Assembly: GCA_006176705.1 (NCBI GenBank)
Contig: QRFJ01005010.1
Location: 1-64,000, forward strand
From: Cocos nucifera
Lineage: Eukaryota; Streptophyta; Magnoliopsida; Arecales; Arecaceae
DNA: 64,000 nt
Direction of reading: 5' to 3'
Position numbers and translations under genes: made by a program. How positions within the stretch are numbered: the first letter of the stretch is position 1; each line of letters opens with the position of its first letter. Of this stretch, positions 1 to 11,243 are shown in pieces. A model generated the notes under the pieces. It saw only the letters and a program-made list of their open reading frames with translations, was not told the DNA's origin and made no database searches.

Positions 1-530
1 GGGAATTGCCCATATGCATCAGTCAAGGATTGCAGATTAAGATCATTCTACAGATCCAAGTCTAACTTCACACTAAGCTTCTCAAGCTCTTCCAAGTCCT
101 TGATCATCATCAGATAGTGATCTTGGACTGACTGCCCATCATGCATCTTAGCCTTAAAAAGTCATTTCGTGACTTGATACTTGGTTGCATGACTCTATTC
201 ACCAAACATCACTTGCAGGTGAGCCAACATTTCACGAGCAGTCATGAAATCTTCATATTAGCACTGGAGCTCATCAGACATCGAGCCCAACATGTAATAT
301 CTGGCCTTATTATCTTCGTCTATCCATTTTTTTAGAGACGCTCTCTATTCAGCGGATGGACATGCTAGTAAGGTGGGAGGGTCCTGGTCCAATACATGGG
401 TTAACTTCTCGAAACCCAAAATGATTTTGTAGTTCCTGAGCCAATCTTTATAATTGGGTTCGGTCAGTCTATGTGTGTCCAGAATACGTGATAATGGATT
501 GGACGTAGATATTTTTCTGTAGAGAGTCAA
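1..530 (-). pseudogene. gag: copia gag remnant (N-terminal part), Cop-1
   Basis: Gag forms the virus-like particle that packages element RNA. The minus-strand reading has the family N-terminus (ISTSNPLSRILDTHRL, then PNYKDWLRNYKIILGFEKL), matching the Cop-3 gag closely. The codon equivalent to the Cop-3 start ATG is ATA here (510-512), so the normal initiator is lost; the only upstream ATG gives a six-residue extension (MTLYRK). The frame breaks about 60 residues in, and similarity continues in other frames to the window edge. This is a dead copy. The family assignment is firm; the exact left limit is unknown because the window ends. Confidence 0.8.
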
Positions 531-2362
531 AGATTCTAGTTAGATACTATAATTATGACTTGATAATTTATTTAAAAATTTTATTTTTAAATAAATTAGC
601 TCCCACTATTTTCTCGGATTCCTACACTCCCTCTGTAGAGATGCAAAAATTTCCATGATTAATGTTTTCTAGTGGGTGGTGCAGTCTCACCAACTGACTC
701 ATCACCTCACCTAATAGTTATTGGTGATGGGTTAGCCAATGAGTGAACAACTCTTGTTCAATGATTCTCTAATCATGGTGCACCCAAACTTGGTCTCTAA
801 TTCATGAATCTCACCGTATCCGAAATATTGATCCACTTCTTAGTTAAGTCAGACCCACCATTTGCACAGACTTGATTTCTAATTGAGTCTCTCACCGTAT
901 CCAAAATTTTGAGCCTAATTCATCCTCCAGCCCATAGCATCCAATGCCTAATAGACATGGTTGCATCTTTCTGATGCAACTGAGCCACTGTATCCAGTCA
1001 AAAACAATCAACCTCGAAAATGGCCCGCATATCTACAATGGTGAAAGACCTCAGACTTAATCTTTTCTTAGGTAGAATTGATTCAGGGCTCATTAAACTA
1101 GAGTTGTCATAGTCATAACAATTATGACTAACCTAGTGGCATGGGTTTGCTCGGATTATTGACCACCTCAAATCAGAATTGAGTCAACAGATATGGCCAG
1201 GTAAGTGAGATCGGTGGAAGGGATATGCTATTAACTCATACAAGAATGCATTCAGGTCGAGTAGCTCCCGATTAAAAATCAATCAGTCGTATGTGCGAAA
1301 CTTACCATAGACACCAAATTGTTGAGCCAGAACCAATTGGGTTAACCTACAATCCAGCCTCTAACCTCTGAGCCTAATTAGGTCATGCTTGATCGGACTC
1401 GATCTTGACCCAGACTTAATCCTATTAGGCTGGTCAATTTAAGCACTGTTGATCCCATCTAACCAACTCTTGATTTCGTTTGATCAACCGCTTAGACCTA
1501 ATTGAGCTACCCAAGCCCAACCCAGTATTATGAATATATCTTAGATCTAAAATTCTCAATTTTAGACCTAATTAATATTCGACAATCTTTATTCTTAATT
1601 AAGTAGGGTTCATAAATAAAATATGCATAATAAATCCTATGGTTTCAGGATCTAGGGTTTTGCAGAAAGTATGTTTTGGATTTCCGATTAAGGACAAACG
1701 TGCAGCACCCCTACATGTCATAAAAATGCCCCATCGGATGGGAGGAGAGGACCTTTAAATCCTTCTTCGTTCTTATGACTGGATGGCTAAGACGAACACC
1801 TTAATCAGGAACATGTAATACTACAAAATAGTTTTAGATCTATATCATATATGTCATATACAAATTAGATCTAATTATGGCATATTTGCATACATCTCAT
1901 GCATCGAATCATGCATATTCAGATAAATTATCTCATAATAATCTAAAAAATTAGATTTAAATTGATCTTATCAAAATAAACTCTAATCTAGACAACTATG
2001 TAGAACTATTCTACAACTAGTCTAGACATGCATCAATCAAATCTCATATGATGTTTAAAATTAAATAATTTTTATTTTACTATTTTTTAGATTTATTTTT
2101 ATAATAATTATAATATTAAAAAATTATAAATAAATAGATCTAAAATATAATTTAATCAAATTAAATTATAAACATGCAAGACTATTCTATAGAACTATTC
2201 TATTTTAGAACTAGTCATGCATATTTTCTAATCTTAGATCCAAATCATTTAATTTTAATTTTTCTGATTTTAGATCTAATCATATCTCATGTGACATCTA
2301 AAATTACTTATTTTTTTAATTAAAATAAATTTAAAATTAAATATAAACACTTTAGAACATTG
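531..2362 (-). other. Cop-1 untranslated leader
   Basis: This is 1.8 kb between gag and the primer site with no coding signal. It aligns along its length with the Cop-3 leader (28861-30725) and, in reverse, with the Cop-6 leader (47222-49242). Such long leaders are typical of BARE-1-like copia elements. A GGTAAGTTT motif near 1305-1315 (minus strand) is a candidate splice donor conserved in the other leaders. Confidence 0.75.
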
Positions 2363-2374
2363 GCTCTAATACCA
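2363..2374 (-). other. primer binding site, tRNA-Met type (Cop-1)
   Basis: On the minus strand this reads TGGTATTAGAGC, one base from the plant initiator-Met primer site TGGTATCAGAGC. It lies two bases inside the LTR end. This fixes the inner LTR boundary and the element's orientation. Confidence 0.85.
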
Positions 2375-2956
2375 GTTGAAGGAAAATTCTGATTTCTCAG
2401 ACCAGGTTCGTTCAGATCTGATCGGATCAAGAGATATATTTTAAAAAAAAAAATTTTTTATCAAAATTAGATTTAAGATATTTTAGATCTTATTTTTACT
2501 ATTTTAATAATTAAAATAAAATATAGATAAATTAAATCATATTTAATTTACCTTGATGTAGGGCAATCCTATTATTCGTTGATGATCCTGTAACAGCGGA
2601 AGGTTCTAGATCTAGCCACGCAAGTGCCTGGCCTCTATCAGTATCCACTCAGATTGGATTTGAAGATCCTCTTCTTCTCTATCACGTCTCCAAAAATTAG
2701 ATCTGAATCTAATTTGGAGGATCTTCAAAATAGCTTTTGAAGATCAGCAGTTGTCCTTTGCGGCAGCGCAGCCTTCTAGCTTTCTGTCGCCTTTCTCTCG
2801 CCTAGATTGGACCAACTTAGATCCCAAACTACTTTGGGCATGGAGAGGAGGGGGACAAGATGGACTTAGCATGGAGGAGGAGGAGAGAGGCAGCCATGGG
2901 GTGTGGGGAATTTTTGATATGAGATTAAGATACTTCTTGAGTTGGGCGCAGGATTT

Positions 2957-2964
2957 TATTTATA
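2957..2964 (-). promoter_or_regulatory. LTR TATA box (Cop-1)
   Basis: TATAAATA on the minus strand, in a context (CTATAAATAAnnnCCTGCGCCC) repeated in the Cop-3 LTRs. It is the likely Pol II core promoter separating U3 from R-U5. Confidence 0.6.
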
Positions 2965-3264
2965 GACTATGCGTGATCCAACTCCTCTTCATCCCAACCA
3001 ATCACAACCCTTTGTGAAATCAGATCTAAATCTGATTAGTGGAAATAGAGTCCCTTGGATTCATCCTTAGATGGTGCCTAGATCAATCAAAGTTGGTTCT
3101 TAGGAGGAGTCTAAACGGAATCCAATAAGGAGATGGAGTCCCTGTCCAATAGGGACTCATGGGCACCTCAAACTTGGGTGCACGCCACCCTTGGCGTGCG
3201 CCCTCCTCCTTGCTAGGTTCTGGTAGGGGGACCAGCCCCCACCAGCTCTCCAATAGGTGCATGA

Positions 3265-3336
3265 CACGTGGACAGAAGTCGAAGCATCAATGGTCAACAT
3301 TTGACCAGTCAAAGGTCAACTTTTGACCAAAGTCAA
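3265..3336 (-). promoter_or_regulatory. G-box plus W-box cluster in LTR U3 (Cop-1)
   Basis: A perfect G-box core CACGTG (3265-3270) is followed by six TTGAC[C/T] cores in both orientations at 3292-3336. These are the known binding cores of bZIP/bHLH and WRKY factors. They lie about 330 bp upstream of the TATA box in element orientation. Function is inferred from the motifs only. Confidence 0.5.
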
Positions 3337-4414
3337 AGGACGAGAAATGGTAGGTGATCAAAAATGGCAGGTATTATCTTACAAAATAAGAAAACCCTTT
3401 TCTGACCTAGACAGACTCTAGTCAGACCAAGTGAAGGCCTCTGATCGAGCACAAACTCCTTTGGCTCAATCAGGACAACTATTTATGATAGTAAAAGAAG
3501 AACGTTAGGCTAAATCGAGTGCTAGCATGATTTTCTTGAACCTAATTGAATCTCATTCAAATCAATTGAACTAGATTAGTTCAATTGATGATCACCAGAT
3601 TCAAACCCTTATTTGTGTAACCCAGTTAGGTTCAGTTCTGTATGGTAATGGGATATGTCATGATCTCTATCATCGACATCATCAAAACTCCTTTCGATGT
3701 ATACGATCATCTAAATCATTCTAATTGCTCCCAAAATCCACCAGTGACACCTAGTAGTATATGGTGGCAACCCATCAGAGCTGAATGTGAACCTCTTGGT
3801 GTAGCTACCTATGTGATTAAGTTCTTCAATCTTGAGTCCCGATCAGATTAGGGTTAAGGTGAACTCATCAAACCCTAGTTTCTGTCATATGATGTAATTA
3901 TTCGATTCAAGTCCGATGTAAAAACCTAAATAGAAACTCTTTCTATTATTTCTCTCTACCATGGCCATGGGCTTCTGGACTTTATTCTCATGATCATCAT
4001 AGGGCTGCTCCTCTACCACCGAGGTAGATAGATTCCATCTTGATGCAATCTAATTCCTATAATGAACATGCTATAGCCAACATACACCTCAGGGTTCTGT
4101 ATGGCTAGGAGACCGAGTTATGGTGTGGTCAAACCATAACACCCTAAAGGTGAATTGTCGATGCACCTCAGGTCAAAGAACCAAACACACCACTGTAGCA
4201 TCGAGTCAGTCATTGACGAGAAGGTAGACTTCCTAATGACTACTCGAGGTGGTCACGCTCAGTGCCCTCGTTCTCTAATGAGTATCTATACTATCACTCC
4301 AGTGTCTCCACACCGTAGACTCAAGACTCATCTACTAAAGAGAAGTGATTGTACACCAGCCTTTCCAAATCAATCACCATCCTCGTGATGATCCTATGGT
4401 CGGAAGCATTTTAG

Positions 4415-4485
4415 GAGTTAATAATGATTATTCATGTCTTAAATTTTCAACTCTTGAAAATATGAATCATCATTATCATTAACTC
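4415..4485. repeat. LTR inverted repeat (hairpin)
   Basis: Arms GAGTTAATAATGATTATTCA and the near-complement of ATGAATCATC...TTAACTC flank a loop of about 25 bases containing CAACTCTTG. The same structure sits near the 5' end of every Cop LTR in the window (for example 24679-24749). Confidence 0.6.
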
Positions 4486-4629
4486 AAAGGATGTATCACA
4501 GATACTAAATACACATATGTGATAGAAAATAACCCATTTTATTGATTATAGTCAAAATTATAATTTTGATCCTAAAAGTGTATTACAAGTGTCGGCCAAT
4601 TTTGGCTTCTAGGGCACATATATCTAACA

Positions 4630-6357
4630 ATAGCATGTTCATTATAGGAATTGGATTGCACCAAGATGGAATCTATCTACCTCGATGGATGAGGAGCAGC
4701 CCTATGATGATCATGAGAATCAAGTCTATAAGCCCACGGCCATGGCAGAGAGTGTGAATAATAGAAAGAGTTTCTATTGAGGATTTCACATTAGACTTGA
4801 ATCGAATGATTAAATCACATGATAGAAATTAGGGTTTGACGAGTTCACCTTAACGCCAATCTGATTGGGGCTCAAGATAGAAGAACTTAATCACACTAGT
4901 AGCTACATCGAGGTTCATTTTCAGTTTTGATGGGTTGCCACCATATGCTGCTAGGTGTCACTGATGGATTTTGGGAGCAATTAGAATTATTTAGATGATC
5001 GATCATTCTAAGTTGTCTAAATTAGAAGAGTTCTGATCCATCAAAAGGAGTTTCGATGATGTCGATGATGGAGATCATGACATATCCCATTACCATACAG
5101 AACTAAACCTAACTGGATCACACAAACAAGGTTTAGATCTGGATATCATCAATTGGACTAATCCAGTTCAATTGATTTGAATAAGATTCAATTAGATTCA
5201 AGAAAATCATGCTAGCACACGATTGAGCCTAACATTCTTCTTTTTCTATCTTAAAAAGTTATCTCAACTGAGCCAAATGAGTTTGTGCTCACTCAGGTAT
5301 CTTTACCTGGTCTGACTGGAGCTTGTCCAAGTCAGAAAAGGGTTGTCTTAATTTATCAGATAAATTTAAGACAACACCTACTATTTTTCATCACCTGCTA
5401 ATTCTTATACTTGGACTTGGTCAAATATTGACCTTTGACCCTTGGACATCTATCCATATGTCATGCACTTATTGAAGAGCAGATAGGGGCTTGTCCCCTC
5501 TTTGAAAATTAGAAAGAAGGAGGCACATGCCTAGGATGGCGTGCGCCCATGGATAGGGATGCTGGAGTCCCATTGGATGGAACTCCAGGTTGCTTCTTGG
5601 TTTCTACTTAGGTGGCCCTTGGGTATCTACTTTGACCAGTCTTAGGCGCCATCTAAGAATGAACCTATGGGTCTCTCATCTGATTGGATTAGGTGATGTC
5701 ATCTCTCTAATCAGATTTAGATCTGATTGCATGAAGCAACATGATTGGCCGGGGTGATGCAGCACTACATGGCGCAGCAGAGTCTATAAAAAGACCCTGT
5801 CTGCACCCACTTTTGAGAACTCCTCTTCCAAGCTATGCCCCAAGGCTGCCCCTCTCCCTTCTCCATGCCACCATCTGACCCTCTCTCTCCTCTCCACGTC
5901 TAAGAAAGTTAGGCCTTTAGATTAGTGCAAGTCAGGCAAGAAAAGGCTGACGAAAAAGGAAGAAGGCAGCACTACTGCAGAGACGACGGGTGATCTTCAG
6001 AAGAAATTTTGAAAATTCTCCAAATCAGATCCAGATCTAATTTTTTGAGAAAAGAAAGAGAAGGAGAAGATCTTCAGATCCAGCCTAAGTGGATACCGAT
6101 AGAGTTCAGGCGCTTGTGTGGCTAGATCCATAACCTCAGGACTTCGGTAGGATCATCAACGGATAATCAGATTACCCAAAATCAAGATAAAATTAAATCA
6201 AAATTAATTTAGTTTTACTTTTTATTCATCAGATCATAAAATAAAATTTGAACAGTGTTAGATCTAATTTAGATCTAAGAGATGATTTTTGAAATATGCC
6301 TCTCGATCCAATCAGATCTGAAAGAATCTGACCCCGAGAAATTCGAATTTTTCTTCA
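4630..6357 (+). repeat. Cop-family LTR, 5' truncated (Cop-2 5' LTR)
   Basis: It begins inside the LTR at ...AGCATGTTCATTATAGG where Cop-1 inserted, and ends TTTTTCTTCA. It is colinear with the Cop-6 LTRs in the same orientation. TATAAAAA at 5785-5792 is the likely TATA box. Several substitutions relative to other copies suggest an older LTR. Confidence 0.85.
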
Positions 6358-6447
6358 CTTCATAGATCTTTCTAGTTTTCTTTGGAGGCATAGTCTATTA
6401 ACTATAATATATTTACTGAATAGGATTTCTCCTAAAATCATTCCTAC
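6358..6447 (+). pseudogene. copia integrase fragment left of Gyp-1 (Cop-2)
   Basis: The 90 bases align with Cop-6 near 51080-51168. The reading corresponds to the segment ending LTAIYLLNKISSKTVPT in the C-terminal part of the integrase core, with substitutions. Upstream integrase, protease and gag are absent because LTR sequence joins here. The last five bases, CCTAC (6443-6447), are the Gyp-1 target duplication, and the same integrase continues at 14288. Confidence 0.8.
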
Positions 6448-8057
6448 TGATAAGTACTATAAATTCACCAATAAAAGTATTAATTTATCAATTAATTCAT
6501 ATTAATTTTTAAGAATTAATGATTAATTTATATATAATTTTTGAGAAATTCATATTTTTATTAATTAAAAAAATTAATTATAAAATAATAAAAATTAAAA
6601 ACTAAAATTTTATAATCAATGGAAAGAGCTCATTTTTCTGATCGTAATGAAATAAGATTGGAGCAAAATGGAGCTAAAATGGAAAAGATATGAATTTCTA
6701 AAGAAATAAAATAAAAAAATTTAAATGAAAAAAATAACATACGGCTCAAGCCGCCATGCCGCAGCAGTCGGCGCATTTAAACAAGCTAATCCAAGCCAAC
6801 CAAGCTATCCATGCTAGCCGACTCAAGCCTAGAAGCCATCAGCCGGTCCACAGCACAGTGTGGACCGCCAGCACAGCAGACACCGACAAATCAAAGCTTG
6901 CAATGTGGTGGACCTAGACCCCTAAAGGGTTTACAGAAAATTCATCATGGCTCATAGGGCATTTTGGTCTTTTCATCTATCATAAAAGATGCTGATTGGT
7001 TGCGGTGCACGATGTGGCCGATTCACACGGTCCTTGGGAACAGTAAATGCGCGATCGTGCGGTGGTGGTTGTTTGCAGTCAAGATTGGATGGTCAAGTTT
7101 TTTTTTTCGGCTGTTGATTTCACCCAAATTGCCATCGGACAGCAGCACTTGATTCCAGCTTCGATCCGATGGTCTAGAAGGCTCCCGACGGCAATCAAAC
7201 TCTCAGGCACATGATCAATGGCCTAAATTCCTCCATCAAGCGCGATCCAACGGTCAGAAATTAATCTGACTTGATCTAGGCCATTACACATCTATTTTTG
7301 GTATTTTTGGAAGCATTGGATCACCATCTAATGGCCAGAATTAAAAGAACTCAATAGGGGCTATTTTAATCCGAATTTCACTCAGATTTCTTCCTATTTT
7401 CATGATTAAAATAACCCTTGGTCCCACATTGCCTCCAGAAAAAATATCTAGCCCTCCTAGCTCTATAAAAAGGACCCTAGGGCTTCGAAAATCAACTTCT
7501 CAGATCAAGGTGATGCTTTGGTACAGGATGAAGCCAGGCTATGGGTTAATGGCTGCTTCAAAGCAATTGGTGCTGAGAAGAAGAGCTGGGCTTCTATACC
7601 ATCTTTTCACTAATGTCATTCCAAGATCAGAGGTCACTCTATTTTATTTTTTTTTTATTTTATATATTTAAATTATAAATTTTTTAATACAATATTTATT
7701 TTTATGCTCTTTAATTTCATGCTATTTATTTTTATTACAATTCAATTTCTACACTTTAAATTTTTGCTTTTTATTTTTCTGCAAGTAGATGTTAAGATCT
7801 AACTAGTAGATCTTAGTACCAAGTTTAAATTTCTGTACCTTTTAATTTTCACTTTTTATTTTCCGACTTCACTTTTGATTTCAAAATTCTTTTCTTTTCT
7901 TTTTATTTTCAAAAATCAAAGATTTTCAAATTTAAAAATACTACCTTCCTTGTGGATTCGATCCGACTCATTGCTATCTACATATTTTTAATTATTTTAA
8001 GAAGTCGGATTAAACTAATAAACACGGTATCTTAACGACAACATCGCGTTCCTATCA
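6448..8057 (+). repeat. Gyp-1 5' LTR
   Basis: 1,610 bp, starting TGATAAGTACTATAAATTC and ending CGTTCCTATCA. It pairs with 12659-14287; by eye the two differ by scattered substitutions and small indels, so the insertion is not very recent. Open frames at 6964-7152 and 7402-7671 recur in the other LTR and are not credible genes. Confidence 0.9.
7464..7471 (+). promoter_or_regulatory. Gyp-1 LTR TATA box
   Basis: TATAAAAA in the context GCTCTATAAAAAGGACCC, conserved in the 3' LTR at 13698-13705. This is the likely start region of the element RNA. Confidence 0.55.
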
Positions 8058-8063
8058 AGTTTT

Positions 8064-8081
8064 TGGCACCATTGTCGAGGA
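8064..8081 (+). other. Gyp-1 primer binding site
   Basis: TGGCACCATTGTCGAGGA starts six bases after the LTR end. It matches the Asp-tRNA-type site of plant Athila/Tat gypsy elements with G-to-A and C-to-T changes. Confidence 0.7.
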
Positions 8082-9455
8082 TTATTTTTGATTTTTGATT
8101 TTGATTTCTTTAATTTATTTTAAATAAATTAAAAATAATTTTGATAAATGCACCAAGTTTTTGGCACCATTATCGAGGAAGGAATAAGATGCTATTTTTT
8201 TTTTATTTCTTTGATTTTCTTTGTAAATTAATTATAAATATTTTTTTAAAATATTGCTTGCTAATTTTTTTTTATTTTATAGAAAAAGAGGTTAAAGAAC
8301 AAAAAGAACCAGGGCAAGTAACAAATTATTTAGTTTTGCTTGGTGAGATCAATCCTAACCCTAGTCCTTTTTATTTATTTATTTATTTTATTTTTAAATT
8401 AATTTTAAAAAAAATATTCATTTAAATCTAACTAAAAATCTCATGATAAGATTAAAAATCCTAACTACTTGGAGCATGCATCATATTATTTTTATTTTTA
8501 TTTTTATTTCTTTTCTGATGATTGCTGGAGCTTTTCCAAATTCAATTAGTTGCATGCATCTATTTTAAATTGCATAGAACCATTTGATTGAAAATTTTGT
8601 GTGCATATTCATCTTTAAATCAACTTAAGTGCAACATCCAATTAAACAAGATAAGATGGGGATTTGATCACCCTTTCTTGGCCCACAAACAACCAACCAG
8701 CATCCTGCACTGACCTAAGCCTTTAACTTTAAAATCAATTAGACATCAGCCCCTAGGAACTCAAGCTCAATAGGACAAGGAATCCTAAGAGTTGAATCAG
8801 GTTAGGGTTAGTCAATTTGACTAGTGTCTAGGAAAGTGGTTCAGGGATGACTGGGCCCGAAGGAAGGTGGTTTCTAATTGATTCTGTTAGCTTACCTGGC
8901 CAAGCACAATTGATGTCTAAGGTAAGTAACGGGGGGACTCCCACCGACCTTACACTTATCTGGCTAGTTGATTGGCTGATCTTATACTTGGAGGGCTTGA
9001 AGGTGACCTTGGCAGTTAGGAGCTGTCTAAATCTAGGACAACCTTTAGTCAGGATTGATTGACCAACTTGATTGCCTAACCAACATCAAACCTAATTAAA
9101 CATAATTCTTCTCTCTCTTCTTAGTTCTAGGACTCCTTAGGATCTCTTTTTTTTTAGAACTCTTCTTTCTTTCTTCTTCTTTCTCCTCTAAAAATAAAAT
9201 AAAATAAAAATTAAATTTAACTAACTAAAAAAATATTTAAAATAATAATTTAATTTAATTAATAAATATAATAATTAATTTTTAATATAATAAAATAATA
9301 AAAATTTTAAAAAAAATTTAAAAAAATTTTTTGAACCACACGTTAGGGTTGCATTAGTGCATGCATGGTAGGAAATTGCTTTACTTGATCTAGTTGAACC
9401 CAGCCATAAAATTAAAAGGCTAAATTATATTAAATCCGATAACTAAATGACTAAA
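8082..9455 (+). other. Gyp-1 leader, noncoding
   Basis: AT-rich leader between primer site and gag. It includes a second primer-site-like copy, TGGCACCATTATCGAGGA (8162-8179), 98 bp downstream of the first, and long A/T runs (8190-8500, 9180-9330). Short open frames at 8141-8425 and 8847-9062 are low-complexity or without recognisable motifs. I see no gene. Confidence 0.6.
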
Positions 9456-11243
9456 AATTTTAGAGAACCACCTAAGCAGATGAAGAAATAGTTTATTCCT
9501 TCCACCTATAACCCATCGACTTGTATCCAATTACCCAAAATTCATGTTACCCACTATGAGATCAAGCCGACTACAATCTGGATGCTTCCATCTTTCTATG
9601 GGAACATCAATGAAGATCCTTATGAATATCTGGATGAATGCTTAGAAATCTGCTCTACGGTGCGAATTCAAAATTTAACTAGTGATGCTCTCAGACTAAT
9701 TTTATTTTCCTTATCATTAAAAGACAAATCCAAGTACTGGCTTGGGATAATAGGGTGATCAATTAAAACTTGGGCTGACTTGCAAAGTGAATTTCTTAAA
9801 AAATTTTACTCCATAGGCCGAACCAATACTATGAGGAGAGCTATTACTGGATTTGCTCAGCTTCCAGGGGAATAAATTCACGAGTCATGGGAGAGACTTA
9901 AGGAACTTCTTAGAAAATGCCCACACCATGGTCTGTCTAAGTGGCAAATAGTTCAAGCTTTCTATGAGGGTTTAGGAGACCAATATAGATAGATAGTAGA
10001 TGCATCCTATGGAGGTGCATTCATAAACAAGAGTAAGGATGAAGCCTATAACTTATTTGAAATCCTGAGTGAAAACTCAATTAACCATGCTTCGTTGTCT
10101 TTCCACCAAACCTGGATAGGGATCCATGAATTTAAACATCTAGAATCTAATCATAAGACTGATTTAAATTTAATAAATAAAGTATAATTTCTTGCTTAGA
10201 AATTAGATCAAGTTCTAATCCTAGGTCAACAATCTCCTGCATAATTTACGTCATCTTCTAATTATCAGGAGATTTGTTCAATCTGTGCTAGTCCAACCCA
10301 TCATGTGAGTGAATGTCCTATGACTGTATAGTTTTCAACTTTTATCTAAGAACAAGTCCAAGCTGCTAAAGGCTACTCCAAGCCGGTTAATGATCCATTT
10401 TCAAATTCATATAATCCAGATTAGAGCAACCACCATAATTTTTCTTGGACATCTCAATAGACTCAGGCTCAGATCCAAATTTTACCTGTATAAAATTATC
10501 AAAATAGATCCCAAAACCAAAATTATTCCTATAATAGAGGTCAGTCTAGTAAGCCTTTCCAGCCACCATATCATAATCAACCCTCATACCCACCTCCTCA
10601 ACAGACCAATCTAACTGATGATAGATTTAACCAACTTTAATATTTGATTCTGACTCAACAGCAATCTATCGCCAAGCTAGAAGTTCAAATAGGATAATTA
10701 GTTGAGTCTAACATGAGGAGAGAACTAGGTCAATTATCGAGCCTACCAATTTTAAATAACCCACCTAATGTCCACCAACCATCTGGATCAAGTTATCAAT
10801 TTAATGTCTCACTTAAGAATCCTCAATTAAAGAATGCCAAAGTAATTTCTGAACTTAAAAGCTATAGGATTCTTATAGACCCATACCAAGACTAGGTGAG
10901 CGAGGCTAGTACTGATGCTAGCCAAAATAAAAATGTAGAGGAACTGGTTAGTACTGAGACTAACCACATAGAAGAACCTGAGCCAAAAACTAGTACTGAT
11001 GCTGGTTTCAATTTAAATGAGATAGAAATAGGGAGAAAAAGAATAGATGATTTACCCAAGACTTATAAACCTAATGTCCTATTCCCTTCAACCTTAGAAG
11101 CTGGTTCTTCTTACAAAAATCAAGAGGCATGTAATGAAATATCAATGGAGTTATTTAAGCAAGATCACATTAATTTACCTCTAGAATTAAAATCGCCTTT
11201 AGTCACCATTCCAGCACCCATTGAATCAAACTTTAACTCCTAA
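9456..11243 (+). pseudogene. gag: Ty3/gypsy gag pseudogene (capsid plus zinc knuckle), Gyp-1
   Basis: One frame can be read from about 9456 to 11243 with about a dozen in-frame stops but no frameshift that I can see. The N-terminal half has the gypsy retrotransposon gag pattern: PYEYLDECLEIC, KYWLG, then TWADLQSEFLKKFYS and the signature ESWERLKELLRKCPHHGL. A zinc knuckle CSICASPTHHVSEC (C-X2-C-X4-H-X4-C) lies at 10275-10316, followed by a Q/N/P-rich stretch. The last 115 residues (10896-11243) are open and acidic. Most stops occupy positions expected to be Gln or Trp codons, as C-to-T or G-to-A decay would give. The Athila/Tat placement rests on the CPHHG signature and primer site and is probable, not certain. 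Confidence 0.8.

Larger units (their letters stand above)
1..4629 (-). mobile_element. Cop-1: 5' part of a minus-strand Ty1/copia element
   Basis: Read on the minus strand, the order is LTR (4629 to 2377), tRNA-Met primer site, a leader of about 1.8 kb, then gag running off the left edge. The outer end (LTR start TGTTAGATAT) lies inside the LTR of Cop-2. The bases after it, ATAGC, continue the Cop-2 LTR and are the expected 5-bp target duplication; the partner copy is outside the window. Gag-pol similarity to Cop-3 places it in the same Angela/BARE-1-like family. Confidence 0.85.
2377..4629 (-). repeat. Cop-family 5' LTR (Cop-1)
   Basis: A 2,253-bp LTR that reads TGTTAGATAT...CCTTCA on the minus strand. 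Full or partial copies recur throughout the window in both orientations, which sets its limits. The U3 half carries a cluster of TTGAC boxes and a TATA box at 2957-2964. Its length is at the long end for copia LTRs. Open frames on the plus strand (3642-3851, 4155-4388) are antisense and recur only because the LTR recurs. Confidence 0.9.

Noticed and set aside
8141..8425. 94-aa frame rich in Phe, Ile and Leu, looking like a membrane protein
   Set aside because: Product of an AT-rich leader with T runs; no start context or conservation supports it.
10896..11243. Separate 115-aa gene
   Set aside because: It is in the same frame as the upstream gag reading and separated by a single stop; better explained as the gag C-terminus.
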